Virus record (IMG/VR): IMGVR_UViG_3300025120_014439
Location: 1 to 49,906 of that record
Source of the DNA: a virus
DNA length: 49,906 nt
Reading direction: 5' to 3' (one strand)
The notes under the pieces are model-generated. The model was not told the DNA's origin and made no database searches. It saw only the letters and a list, made by a program, of their open reading frames with translations. Position numbers and translations under genes: made by a program. Every line of letters starts with the position of its first letter. The first letter of the stretch is position 1. Positions 39,227 through 47,173 of the stretch are shown here, piece by piece.

Positions 39227-41443
39227 TTATTCTCCTATGATGTATTCGTCTTTGTCTTTGTTGTATGAAATAGTCAGAGCAATATCTTGCAATGAATCAA
39301 ACAATATCTTTTTAGATAAGGGCAGTTTGATTCTGTTGTTGATTACTCTCTGCAGTGGTCTTGCACCCATTTTTGCATCAAATCCTTCTTCAATCAGTTG
39401 ATCTTTTGCAGAGTGATCAAGTTTAATGGATATGCCTTTTTCGTTGACTTGATCGCTTAGTTGTTGAACAAATTTGTCAACAATGTTTGTCATAACTTCT
39501 TTGGATAATGTTTTGAATCGTAACACAGCATCCAGTCTGTTTCTAAACTCTGGCGCAAAGAATGAATTGATGTCTGCTTCGCCATCATGTGTTGTGTTGT
39601 CCATGAATCCAAGTGTGTTGGCCTGCATGTCTTCTGCACCCAAGTTGGATGTCATCAGTATCACTGAATTATTAAGTTTTACTTTTTTGCCGTTTGATGC
39701 AGTGATCACAGCATCGTCCATAGCTTGTAGCAGTATTGTCATCACATCTCTGTGTGCTTTTTCAACTTCATCAAACAATATCACAGCATTTGGATGTTTT
39801 TCTAATTCGTTGATCAGTTGCCCTGATCCTGTGGTGCCGTCATCATATCCTACATATCCTGGAGGGGCGCCAATCAGTTTGGCCACAGCGTGTTTTTCTT
39901 GATACTCACTCATGTCAAATTTTATCAGCGGAATTTTCATGCCATCTGCTAGACGCCTGGCTGTTTCTGTTTTACCACAACCTGTTGGCCCAACACACAG
40001 AAATGATCCAATGGGTTTGTTTTCTTGTTTCAATCCTGCCTGTGCAACCAACACTGTGTCCACCAACTTGTCTATCACATCATCCTGTCCGAACACTTGT
40101 TTTTTGATGTTAGTGTTGAGATTCTCAAGTGATTCGGTTTTAGTTTGCACAATTGATTCAAACTTTACTCCTGATATCTTGGACACTTGTTCCTGCACAT
40201 CTTTTGTTTCCACATCTCTGAAAGCATCAAATATTTTTGCTTTGGCACATGCTCTGTCCAACACATCAATGGACTTGTCTGGCAGTTGTCTATCAGTGAT
40301 ATACTTCACAGAATAATCAACTGATGCATCCACAGCTGTGTCAGTGATCTTAACATTGTGAAAGGCTTCAAATTGTTCTTTCAATCCAGTCATTATTTTT
40401 TTTGCATGTTCGATAGATGGTTCTTCGATGTTTACTTTGGCAAACCTTCTCATTAAAGCACGATCTTTTTCGAAGTGTTTGCGATATTCTTCCCATGTGG
40501 TTGATGCAATCACTTTGAGATCTCCTCTGGCAAGGTGTGGCTTCAGCAAGTTTGCAAGATCAACACCACCTTGTCCTCCTGCTCCTGCTCCATGCATCAT
40601 GTGTGCTTCATCAATGAACATGATGGCTTTGTTGTTTTTTTCTAATACGCCAAGCAACACTTTAAGTCTTTCTTCAAAATCACCTCTGTACTTTGATCCA
40701 GCAATTAAAGATCCTACATCAACTGAATAGATTATATGATCTTTGATTACATCAGGCACTTGATTGTTGACAATCATGTGTGCTAGTCCTTCTGCTACTG
40801 CTGTTTTTCCTACACCGGGATCACCAATCATGATCACATTGTTTTTGATCTTTCTGCCCAGCACAAGAGTTATTTCATCTACCACATCTTGTCTGCCTAT
40901 GCATTGAAAGGTTTTTTGATTTTTTGCTTGTTCATTTAAATTGACAGTGTATTGTTTGAGAATTTTACTTGCTTGTTTAGATGAAACACTTTGTTCCTCA
41001 ATGTTTTCTGTGCCCACATCAGTCATGTAGTCTATGACAATTCTTTTGGCAAATCCGTTTTTTTCAAGATAGTAATAAGCATAGGATTCTTTTTCAGAAT
41101 ACACTGAACTCAGTAAATGGAATGTGTTGACTGTTTCTTGGCCTTGGAAGATTGCTGTGGTGAATGCACGGTTAACACATCTTTCAGTGACTTGTGTTCT
41201 TTTTGGATACACATCTTCTGCCAGTTTGATGTCATTCATGTTGTCTTTGATGTGTGATTGAAGTTGCTTCATCAGCTGATCATATTTCACTGTGGGTTTG
41301 TCTTTGACCATTTCTGCTATTTCTGGTTGTTGCAGTAACACTGCCAACAGATGTTCTAGTGTGATGTATTCGTGTTTGTGTTGACGAGCAATCTTAATTG
41401 CTTCATCAAAAAGGCCTTTTAGTCTATCGTCTGCTTGTATCAT
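39227..41443 (-). CDS. clpA: ClpA-like ATP-dependent unfoldase
   Basis: This 738-residue protein matches ClpA over its whole length: an N-terminal domain (DDRLKGLFDEAIKIARQHKH), a first AAA+ module with GDPGVGKTAVAEGLA and IMFIDEAHMMHGAGA, a second with GPTGCGKTETARRLA and ILFDEVEKAHRDVM, and the closing sensor region ARPLQRVINNRIKLPLS. The ClpP-docking loop appears as LGF in ANTLGFMDNTTHD where E. coli ClpA has IGL. It would unfold proteins for host ClpP, as no ClpP gene is seen here. A Shine-Dalgarno AAAGGAAAG precedes the ATG. Confidence 0.95.
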   Translation of the reverse strand: MIQADDRLKGLFDEAIKIARQHKHEYITLEHLLAVLLQQPEIAEMVKDKPTVKYDQLMKQLQSHIKDNMNDIKLAEDVYPKRTQVTERCVNRAFTTAIFQGQETVNTFHLLSSVYSEKESYAYYYLEKNGFAKRIVIDYMTDVGTENIEEQSVSSKQASKILKQYTVNLNEQAKNQKTFQCIGRQDVVDEITLVLGRKIKNNVIMIGDPGVGKTAVAEGLAHMIVNNQVPDVIKDHIIYSVDVGSLIAGSKYRGDFEERLKVLLGVLEKNNKAIMFIDEAHMMHGAGAGGQGGVDLANLLKPHLARGDLKVIASTTWEEYRKHFEKDRALMRRFAKVNIEEPSIEHAKKIMTGLKEQFEAFHNVKITDTAVDASVDYSVKYITDRQLPDKSIDVLDRACAKAKIFDAFRDVETKDVQEQVSKISGVKFESIVQTKTESLENLNTNIKKQVFGQDDVIDKLVDTVLVAQAGLKQENKPIGSFLCVGPTGCGKTETARRLADGMKIPLIKFDMSEYQEKHAVAKLIGAPPGYVGYDDGTTGSGQLINELEKHPNAVILFDEVEKAHRDVMTILLQAMDDAVITASNGKKVKLNNSVILMTSNLGAEDMQANTLGFMDNTTHDGEADINSFFAPEFRNRLDAVLRFKTLSKEVMTNIVDKFVQQLSDQVNEKGISIKLDHSAKDQLIEEGFDAKMGARPLQRVINNRIKLPLSKKILFDSLQDIALTISYNKDKDEYIIGE

Positions 41444-41939
41444 TTGCTTTCCTTTGTTTTTCCCTCGCTCTGTTTAATTTTAATTTGCTGACATGCTCAA
41501 TGAACAGCACACCATCTAGATGTTCAATTTCATGCTGTATACATTGTGCCCATAGGTCTTCAAATCTGTCAACTGATTTCTCTAATTTTTCGTTGTGATA
41601 TTCCACCAAAACAGATTGTGCTCTTGATATTTTCAAAAATAAATTTGGAAATGACAAACAACCTTCTTCACGCAGTTGTGTGTCATCAGAGCGTTCAACG
41701 ATTTTTGGATTGATGAATGTTTTGTTGCCCCACATGGTAAACATTCTGATGCCCACAGACACTTGATTGGCTGCCAACCCAAGGCCGTTTGCACTCTGCA
41801 TGGTGCGATGCATGAGATCAGAAATTTTATCCCATTCCAAATCCTGTGTGAGATCAGACTCTGCAATTTTTTGTTGTAACACTGCATGACCTTCTAAATT
41901 AATTTTAAGAATACTTTTTGCTGATTCTGTTGATGTCAT
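41424..41939 (-). CDS. def: Peptide deformylase
   Basis: This 171-residue metalloenzyme removes the formyl group from new N-terminal methionines. All three motifs are present: GLGLAANQ at residues 52-59, EEGCLSFP with metal ligand Cys94, and QHEIEHLDG with His136, Glu137 and His140. Length is typical of full-size deformylases rather than of the shortest phage forms. A good Shine-Dalgarno (AAGGAGG) precedes ATG 41939, despite a 35-base overlap with DnaJ. Phage deformylases are common in marine phages. Confidence 0.95.
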   Translation of the reverse strand: MTSTESAKSILKINLEGHAVLQQKIAESDLTQDLEWDKISDLMHRTMQSANGLGLAANQVSVGIRMFTMWGNKTFINPKIVERSDDTQLREEGCLSFPNLFLKISRAQSVLVEYHNEKLEKSVDRFEDLWAQCIQHEIEHLDGVLFIEHVSKLKLNRAREKQRKANDTSRR

Positions 41940-42732
41940 CTCTGTCCTCCTTGGTCAAGTTTTTTGGTATTGATACATTAATCTTAATAAAGTAGTCACC
42001 CACTCTGTGGGTATTGCTTTGCAATCCATGTTCTGCAACTTTCATCACATTGCCTGGCTGTGTGCCCTGTGGCACTTTGATGGTCAACTGCTTGCCGTCA
42101 ATGGTTGGCATCTGCACAGAAGTACCATTGATTGCTTCCCACACACTCACAGAAGTTTCTGCATATAGATTTAAACCATCTCTGACAAAAGTATCATGTG
42201 GTTTGATGTAAACTTTGCACAATAAATCACCTGGTGGCAATGCTTTGTTGGTGTGCATGCCTAGTCCTTTGTATCTGATGCTTTGTCCATGATTGATGCC
42301 TTTGGGGATTTTAATTTCAACATTTTTACCTGTCTGATCAATCTGCACCCACTTGCTGTTGCCGTGAAACACATCTTCCATTGTGGCTTCTATGTTGATC
42401 TGTATGTTTCTGTTGGGGGGTTGTCGTCTGCGTCTTGTGGTATTTTGGAAGCCATCTCCAAAAAATTGGGAGAATACATCTTGCATGTCAAACTGATCAC
42501 CTTGGCTGAAGTTAAAGTTGAATCCGTCACCAAATCTTTTGGCAGATTCATACTGCTGTCGCTTTTCCTGTGTTTTGATTTTGTCGTATGCTTCGTTGAT
42601 TTCTTTGAATTTGTTTTCATCACCACCCCTGTCAGGATGATATTTCACTGCTAATTTTCTAAATGCTTGTTTGATGTCTTGATCAGAAGAAGATTGATCA
42701 ACGCCAAGCAGGGTATAAGGATCCATGTCCAT
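41905..42732 (-). CDS. DnaJ/CbpA-type co-chaperone
   Basis: This 275-residue protein has an N-terminal J domain with HPD at residues 32-34 (VKYHPDRGG), a Gly/Phe-rich segment (FGDGFNFNFSQGDQFD), and C-terminal DnaJ substrate-binding strands (VKIPKGINHGQSIRYKGLGM). The four-repeat zinc finger of DnaJ is absent, so it is closest to CbpA. It would pass substrates to host DnaK. A -10 hexamer abuts ATG 42732; a second ATG at codon 3 (42726) lies exactly 6 bases after the hexamer and may be the true leaderless start. Confidence 0.93.
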   Translation of the reverse strand: MDMDPYTLLGVDQSSSDQDIKQAFRKLAVKYHPDRGGDENKFKEINEAYDKIKTQEKRQQYESAKRFGDGFNFNFSQGDQFDMQDVFSQFFGDGFQNTTRRRRQPPNRNIQINIEATMEDVFHGNSKWVQIDQTGKNVEIKIPKGINHGQSIRYKGLGMHTNKALPPGDLLCKVYIKPHDTFVRDGLNLYAETSVSVWEAINGTSVQMPTIDGKQLTIKVPQGTQPGNVMKVAEHGLQSNTHRVGDYFIKINVSIPKNLTKEDRDDINRISKKYS

Positions 42733-42760
42733 ATTATATTATATAATGTGGATTTGTCAA
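42733..42760 (-). promoter_or_regulatory. Sigma70-type promoter for the DnaJ-PDF-ClpA operon
   Basis: TTGACA (42755-42760), 16 bases, TATAAT (42733-42738), both perfect. Six bases later is ATG 42726 (codon 3 of the annotated gene). Confidence 0.78.
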
Positions 42761-42770
42761 ATGACAAGTG

Positions 42771-43121
42771 CTACTTGTCGTGTTTTTTTGATGAGCCTGT
42801 GTATAGACCAAACCATGCCGCACCAGCACCTACCACAATTGAGATAAGTCCTGACTGTTCAAGAGTTGGTGCTTCAAGTGCCATGTACCATATCACGCAT
42901 TTGTACAGTAAAATGATGTATGTGGTAATGAATACTCTTGGAAATATTCTCCATGAATCCACAGCACGAGCAAGATGAATTAATTTGGCATAAGGATTTG
43001 GACCCAAGTCTTTGACAGAAGTGTCAACTTCCAGTTCAACTTGGACTTTTTTTGATGCTGTGCCACCGTCTGCTGGGGTTACAATTTTATCTTCTGTTAT
43101 GGTGTCGTCTTCAATACGCAT
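42771..43121 (-). CDS. Small membrane protein, holin candidate
   Basis: This 116-residue protein has a soluble N-terminal half, then two probable membrane segments: VFITTYIILLYKCVIWYMAL near residues 65-84 and ISIVVGAGAAWFGLYTG near 95-111, ending in a basic tail. Two membrane helices next to an endolysin-spanin group suggest a holin, but this is inferred from size and place. A late-type ATTAAATA lies exactly 5 bases before the ATG. Confidence 0.65.
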   Translation of the reverse strand: MRIEDDTITEDKIVTPADGGTASKKVQVELEVDTSVKDLGPNPYAKLIHLARAVDSWRIFPRVFITTYIILLYKCVIWYMALEAPTLEQSGLISIVVGAGAAWFGLYTGSSKKHDK

Positions 43122-43126
43122 ACGAA

Positions 43127-43134
43127 TATTTAAT
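43127..43134 (-). promoter_or_regulatory. Late-type promoter placing +1 at the ATG
   Basis: ATTAAATA, then TTCGT and the ATG at 43121; it overlaps the stop of the 43130-43291 gene. Confidence 0.6.
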
Positions 43135-43291
43135 CTTTCTTAAGTATTTGCCACAATCCGTAGGCAATGCCAACATATGCAAGTATTTTTGCCATTGATC
43201 CAAAAGCAATTATTAGTAGACAAGCAACGATAATGCCTGCTCCATGTAATGAATCTCTTGCTTTAATTTTGTTTTTAATCCAATCAATCAT
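43130..43291 (-). CDS. 53-residue membrane protein, second holin candidate
   Basis: This short gene encodes MIDWIKNKIKARDSLHGAGI followed by a hydrophobic stretch (IVACLLIIAFGSMAK, then ILAYVGIAYGLW) and a KKD end. A short charged N-terminus with two close hydrophobic segments fits a small phage holin or holin accessory. It begins just after the membrane protein at 43294-43569 and ends in the late promoter of the next. Confidence 0.75.
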   Translation of the reverse strand: MIDWIKNKIKARDSLHGAGIIVACLLIIAFGSMAKILAYVGIAYGLWQILKKD

Positions 43292-43293
43292 TT

Positions 43294-43569
43294 TTATTTC
43301 TCCAATTTTTTGATGCGTTTTTCAAGTTCGTCTATTTTTTTGGTTACATATGGATACTTTTTACGCCATGCATCTTCTGGTTGTTGTAACCATGTCCAGC
43401 CCCAACGATCCACAAGATAATCCACTGCTGTGTCAAATTTTGCATATAGCCAAAGACCTATGCGTGTTGATTTAAAATAAGTTGAAAATGCCAACCCAAA
43501 CAAAGATCCTACTAAAGCTGTGTAGATCCATAGTCTATCAGCAGCCATTCTTTCTATCATTTCCCACAT
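43294..43569 (-). CDS. Small conserved membrane-associated protein
   Basis: I start this 91-residue protein at MWEMIERM (43569), because a perfect late promoter TATAAATA lies exactly 5 bases before it; the frame's upstream Met at 43587 would lie inside the promoter. It has one hydrophobic segment (LWIYTALVGSLFGLAFSTYF), then a Trp-rich, Lys-ending helical tail (YVTKKIDELEKRIKKLEK). Possibly a holin-group or membrane anchor protein; I recall similar small proteins in marine T4-like phages. Confidence 0.7.
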   Translation of the reverse strand: MWEMIERMAADRLWIYTALVGSLFGLAFSTYFKSTRIGLWLYAKFDTAVDYLVDRWGWTWLQQPEDAWRKKYPYVTKKIDELEKRIKKLEK

Positions 43570-43570
43570 G

Positions 43571-44560
43571 TTAATATTTATAATCATACATGATTCGTCT
43601 GATTTGATTTTTCCAGTAGTCTCTACTAGTCAATAGTATTTGGTTCCTTAAAATACGAGGAGCAATTAAATTTTTTATTTTTTGTGGATATCTTTCAGAG
43701 ACCCACTGTTTGCACTGATCAATTATCATTTGCAATCTTTGATCAGGATCTATTACATTGTCATAAGAATGGTCTACAATATCATCATACATATCTATCC
43801 CCCAGGATCTCAAAAGGTTAACTGAACCAGGCAACCCTACAATCAAAGGTATACAACCATAGAAAATAGGAAATAAACTTTTTTCAGTGATGCTTGTAAT
43901 ATTTGATTGATAAAATGCAGCTTCAGTGACTAATGCAATAAGACAATGCTGATACAATGTGCTAAAGGTTTCAAAAATAGGACTATTAGGTTTTAATAAA
44001 TTATTGTCTGCTTCATCTAAAAATTTTGGAGTTTGTATGATTTTTGAATTGATTTCTTGTCTGTAACTCCATTTAATTTTTGATAAAATATTATTTTCTG
44101 ATAATCCTTCAACAAATTTTTGTCTATGTGGCCTGTGTGTGTTGTTTACACATACAAAGGTATGAGATATTTTTGAGTCCCAATTGGGAATTTTTATTCC
44201 TGTCATTGGATTTAAAAAGTAATACATGTAGAAAGGAGCTGAAAGATGATTTATTTTGTGCTTATGAAAAAAATGGTCATCATGTGTGTTGTCAAATACC
44301 ACTGATCGAGTTTTACATTTATAAGTTTCTAAAAAATAATTTAGTTTATCTAGTTGATTAGCGTGTGGGTCGTTTTTGTCAGTCAGCTGTTCTTCATGTT
44401 TATCTATGATGATATTTTTTTTGCTGTCCTTTAGTTCTTCAAATCTTGCAACAAGTGCTTGGTAATTGTTGAAATATAGATAATCATAATCAATGATCTC
44501 ATAATCATTGAACTGGGTATAACCTATCAAAGGCCATAGTGTGTGTGACTTGTTGTCCAT
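43571..44560 (-). CDS. GT10/fucosyltransferase-like glycosyltransferase, AT-rich
   Basis: I start this 329-residue protein at ATG 44560; the upstream frame begins with TTG. The C-terminal half has SITEKSLFPIFYGCIPLIVG followed by LPGSVNLLRSWGIDMYDDI, which matches the donor-binding region of fucosyltransferase-like GT-B enzymes (EKxxxPIxxGxPxIxxG). Codons are much more AT-rich than those of the lysis genes around it. It splits the small membrane genes from the spanin pair and may be a transferred gene. The acceptor is unknown. Confidence 0.8.
   Translation of the reverse strand: MDNKSHTLWPLIGYTQFNDYEIIDYDYLYFNNYQALVARFEELKDSKKNIIIDKHEEQLTDKNDPHANQLDKLNYFLETYKCKTRSVVFDNTHDDHFFHKHKINHLSAPFYMYYFLNPMTGIKIPNWDSKISHTFVCVNNTHRPHRQKFVEGLSENNILSKIKWSYRQEINSKIIQTPKFLDEADNNLLKPNSPIFETFSTLYQHCLIALVTEAAFYQSNITSITEKSLFPIFYGCIPLIVGLPGSVNLLRSWGIDMYDDIVDHSYDNVIDPDQRLQMIIDQCKQWVSERYPQKIKNLIAPRILRNQILLTSRDYWKNQIRRIMYDYKY
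43575..43582 (-). promoter_or_regulatory. Late promoter, full consensus, placing +1 at the ATG
   Basis: TATAAATA, then TTAAC and the ATG at 43569. It lies in the final codons of the glycosyltransferase. Confidence 0.75.
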
Positions 44561-44565
44561 TCCAC

Positions 44566-44934
44566 TCAATCACTTTCGTAATATTCGCGGTATTGGTCCA
44601 GTGTGAGTTTTTGTTTGATCATGTAAGCACGAATTTGTGCAAAGTTAACAGCAAGTGTTTCGTAGTCATCATCTGTGAGTCCAAACAGCACAGGATCAAC
44701 ATTTTGTTCTTTGAGTTTGGCAAACACTTCTTCTGCATTTTCTGAAGTAATAATAATCCAATTGAGATCTTGAATCCTTGGAGTTTCAGGATCGGGTAGA
44801 TCTAATTTTGCTCTAGGCACTTCTTTTTTAAAAATCTCAATCTCCTGTACCGAACTACAACTACTCAGCAGGAACGTAGTTAGGGTTAGCCAAACTAGGA
44901 CATTCAGAATTGATTTTACTCGGCTTAACTGCAT
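44566..44934 (-). CDS. Outer-membrane spanin lipoprotein (o-spanin, Rz1-like)
   Basis: This 122-residue protein has a signal sequence ILNVLVWLTLTTFLLSSCSS with lipobox LSSC, so Cys becomes the lipid-modified N-terminus. The mature part is charged and partly helical. Its 5' end overlaps the i-spanin by 74 bases in another frame, the partial overlap arrangement of Rz/Rz1 pairs. Spanin pairs disrupt the outer membrane in the last lysis step. It is longer than lambda Rz1 (60 residues). Confidence 0.85.
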   Translation of the reverse strand: MQLSRVKSILNVLVWLTLTTFLLSSCSSVQEIEIFKKEVPRAKLDLPDPETPRIQDLNWIIITSENAEEVFAKLKEQNVDPVLFGLTDDDYETLAVNFAQIRAYMIKQKLTLDQYREYYESD

Positions 44935-45349
44935 TTATTTCCTCCTCTGTTAGTGATGCACCCATGGCAATTTCTACACAGCGTAGAGCATTGTCTGAAG
45001 CACGGTTTATTACTTTTTCAACAGATGACGGTCTGTTTACAGCAAGATCTCCGATGTCACGTTTTTTGCCTGATGCATTTGTTTTGTTGAACTTGTCATC
45101 TAAATTTTGTAGTTCTGCTCTGAGAATATCGCGGGTGTCTTGCAGTTTTGCATTGGCAGCCATGATGGTTTCAAAGTCTGCTTTTTGTTGTTCAATGACT
45201 TCCTGTTGTGATGCAACTGCTTCTTCCAACTTGATTTGATTGGCTTTGAGCACAGCATTGTCTGATCTCAGTTTCATCACATACAAGCCTGCACCTGCCA
45301 GCGAACTGACCAAGATGCCTACCATCACAAGTTTAAAAGTTGAAAACAT
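44861..45349 (-). CDS. Inner-membrane spanin (i-spanin, Rz-like)
   Basis: This 162-residue protein has one N-terminal membrane segment (FKLVMVGILVSSLAGAGLYV) with a periplasmic coiled coil over about residues 30-100 (NAVLKANQIKLEEAVASQQE and following), the normal plan of Rz. The start overlaps the endolysin stop (ATGTT with TAA), and the 3' end overlaps the o-spanin by 74 bases. With the endolysin and o-spanin it forms a complete gram-negative lysis set. Confidence 0.85.
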   Translation of the reverse strand: MFSTFKLVMVGILVSSLAGAGLYVMKLRSDNAVLKANQIKLEEAVASQQEVIEQQKADFETIMAANAKLQDTRDILRAELQNLDDKFNKTNASGKKRDIGDLAVNRPSSVEKVINRASDNALRCVEIAMGASLTEEEINAVKPSKINSECPSLANPNYVPAE

Positions 45350-45864
45350 TACTTTGTCATTGCAACAGCCATTTCAGTAGTTTCTGTAACTCTGCGAGTC
45401 CATCCTTTACCAAATGTTGCAAATGTGTCGAGACCTTCGTAAAATTTTTGTCTGTCTGCTTGATAATTTTTAATGGTGTTTTCCACACCGTTGCTCTCGA
45501 TGTATGCATCAAGAGTTTTAAGAGTGTTGGGTCCTATGCCTCCGTCTGCCACAGTACCAATGAGTGTTTGTAGATATTTGGCTGCTCTGCCTGTGCCTGC
45601 GTTGACACCAAAATCAAACACACACAGATCTAAGCCTGCAGGCAAATTGTCACCTTTAACTCTGTCCCAATAGTTCTTTTTGTATATTGGTTCCACATCT
45701 TCGCGTATTAATTCTTTCATGTCTTTGGTGCCGCCAAAGTCTTCGTAAACTCTTTTGGTCACTCCTAAATTTGTTTCTCCTCCTGGATCTTTGGGATGAT
45801 TAACATAACCACCTTCGTGGTGAAGTATTGCTTCCAGGGATTTGATCCAATTTTGTGATGCCAT
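45349..45864 (-). CDS. GH108 endolysin (N-acetylmuramidase-type)
   Basis: This 171-residue protein has the GH108 signature HHEGGYVNHPKDPGGETNLG, with catalytic Glu17, followed by NYWDRVKGDNLPAGLDLCVF. GH108 enzymes cleave peptidoglycan glycan strands. No signal peptide is seen, so export depends on a holin. AAAGGAG precedes its ATG, and it is the first gene of the lysis run, followed by the i-spanin with a one-base overlap. Confidence 0.93.
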   Translation of the reverse strand: MASQNWIKSLEAILHHEGGYVNHPKDPGGETNLGVTKRVYEDFGGTKDMKELIREDVEPIYKKNYWDRVKGDNLPAGLDLCVFDFGVNAGTGRAAKYLQTLIGTVADGGIGPNTLKTLDAYIESNGVENTIKNYQADRQKFYEGLDTFATFGKGWTRRVTETTEMAVAMTK

Positions 45865-46575
45865 TTAAAACTCCTTTAACTTTGCAAGTACAGACTTGGT
45901 ACCTTTAGTTATTTTGAATAAATCGTCAACTTTTACAACTGAGTATCCGCCTCCTAGCCAATGATTGAGATAGGATGCTTGTTCGTTGGATTCTCTGTCA
46001 ATTTTGTATGTGCCTTGCACATCGCTGTTGAAAGATTCAATTATCATTTCATGATTGGTGAATGCTTTTTTCAATGTCAGATGTTTGCCTTTGAGTCTTC
46101 TGTGTACTATGGCAGATGATTCAAAGAATGATTTAATGTCTTCTTCTATGGTATCGTCAGTTAAAAAATTGTACTGTGAAGATGATGTTGGCACTATCAC
46201 AGCAAGTGTTTCTTCACTGAGAGCATATTCATTGTCTTTTTTGTGAAACGTAAACTTCCATGGTAACATGCCTGACACCTGTTCAACGTCTCGCACAAGC
46301 TCCATGATCTTTTTTGGCAAATCATCGTTGCGTTCTAGTTCAACAAATATGTTGTATCTGCCTTCTTGATTTTTTGCAGGTGAGTTGTCTGCGTCTAATA
46401 CAAATGCACACCCTGTTTCGATAAAATGCACAAGATCTTCTGCTACTGCTTTGTTGTCTGTTTGAAATTTTACAACTGATACGTCTTCGTCTTTGCCTAG
46501 TTTGGCTGCAAAGTTATCAATGGTTATCAATTCACTGATGTGATTCTGCATTTCTAAATTTTTTATTGACTTCAT
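45865..46575 (-). CDS. Conserved phage protein, function unknown
   Basis: This 236-residue protein has no domain I recognise. It is acidic and mixed alpha/beta, with ITIDNFAAKLGKDEDVSVVK, CAFVLDADNSPAKNQEGRYN and DDTIEEDIKSFFESSAIVHR. It lies between the endolysin and the 46572 gene with a 4-base overlap upstream. Possibly virion-related by position. Confidence 0.65.
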   Translation of the reverse strand: MKSIKNLEMQNHISELITIDNFAAKLGKDEDVSVVKFQTDNKAVAEDLVHFIETGCAFVLDADNSPAKNQEGRYNIFVELERNDDLPKKIMELVRDVEQVSGMLPWKFTFHKKDNEYALSEETLAVIVPTSSSQYNFLTDDTIEEDIKSFFESSAIVHRRLKGKHLTLKKAFTNHEMIIESFNSDVQGTYKIDRESNEQASYLNHWLGGGYSVVKVDDLFKITKGTKSVLAKLKEF

Positions 46576-47048
46576 AGTTCTGATGCGTCCTGAGTTGATT
46601 GGTCAACAGCAACTCCACTCACTGTCTTTGTGACTTGAGTTTCTGCATTGAAATCTTCTATGATTTGATTGGGCACTGTGATCTTCACAAGCCACACAGG
46701 AATCTCGTCAAGTTTGGCTTTGCGTGTGCCTGGTCTATAATCTGAGTAGGATTCTATTCTTCTTGGTGTCATTTTTATGTCACGTTTAAATTCAACTTTA
46801 CCGCCTATGTTGAGCAGTCTTTTGCCAGCTTCTGGATCTGGCATTGTATCTTGTTCCCACATAAAAGTTGCTGTGGTGTCATACTTTGTGACATGTGGTC
46901 CATCAACAAGTTCACCCTTATTCCAGTTTTTGTATGCATAGATGTTTACATCATCCATGACCTTTTCCATGTTCACAATGGTCTTGACCACTGCATCTGA
47001 AGCGTATATTTGTTTAATATTACGGATTATATCTAGGGTATCAATCAT
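46572..47048 (-). CDS. Conserved phage protein, function unknown
   Basis: I start this 158-residue protein at MIDTLDIIRN (47048); a longer frame crosses the divergent promoter region. A late-type AATAAATA lies 7 bases before this ATG. The sequence has GKVEFKRDIKMTPRRIESYS and VWLVKITVPNQIIEDFN, a beta-rich domain of unknown function, common in shape to late virion-associated proteins. Divergent from PhoH. Confidence 0.68.
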   Translation of the reverse strand: MIDTLDIIRNIKQIYASDAVVKTIVNMEKVMDDVNIYAYKNWNKGELVDGPHVTKYDTTATFMWEQDTMPDPEAGKRLLNIGGKVEFKRDIKMTPRRIESYSDYRPGTRKAKLDEIPVWLVKITVPNQIIEDFNAETQVTKTVSGVAVDQSTQDASEL

Positions 47049-47055
47049 AGTAAAG

Positions 47056-47063
47056 TATTTATT
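47056..47063 (-). promoter_or_regulatory. Late-type promoter, leftward
   Basis: AATAAATA, 7 bases before the ATG at 47048, in the divergent gap with PhoH. Confidence 0.55.
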
Positions 47064-47122
47064 GCAGTTGTGTGACAGCCATGCAAAGACATTATGTACC
47101 AACTTTAGTGACAGTGAATAAG

Positions 47123-47130
47123 CCTAAATA
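47123..47130 (+). promoter_or_regulatory. Late-type promoter candidate, rightward
   Basis: CCTAAATA, followed after 7 bases by ATG 47138, which is in frame with phoH. Mirror of the element at 47056-47063. Confidence 0.4.
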
Positions 47131-47173
47131 TTTTTATATGCATTCGCATAGACACAAACAATCGGAGAACATA

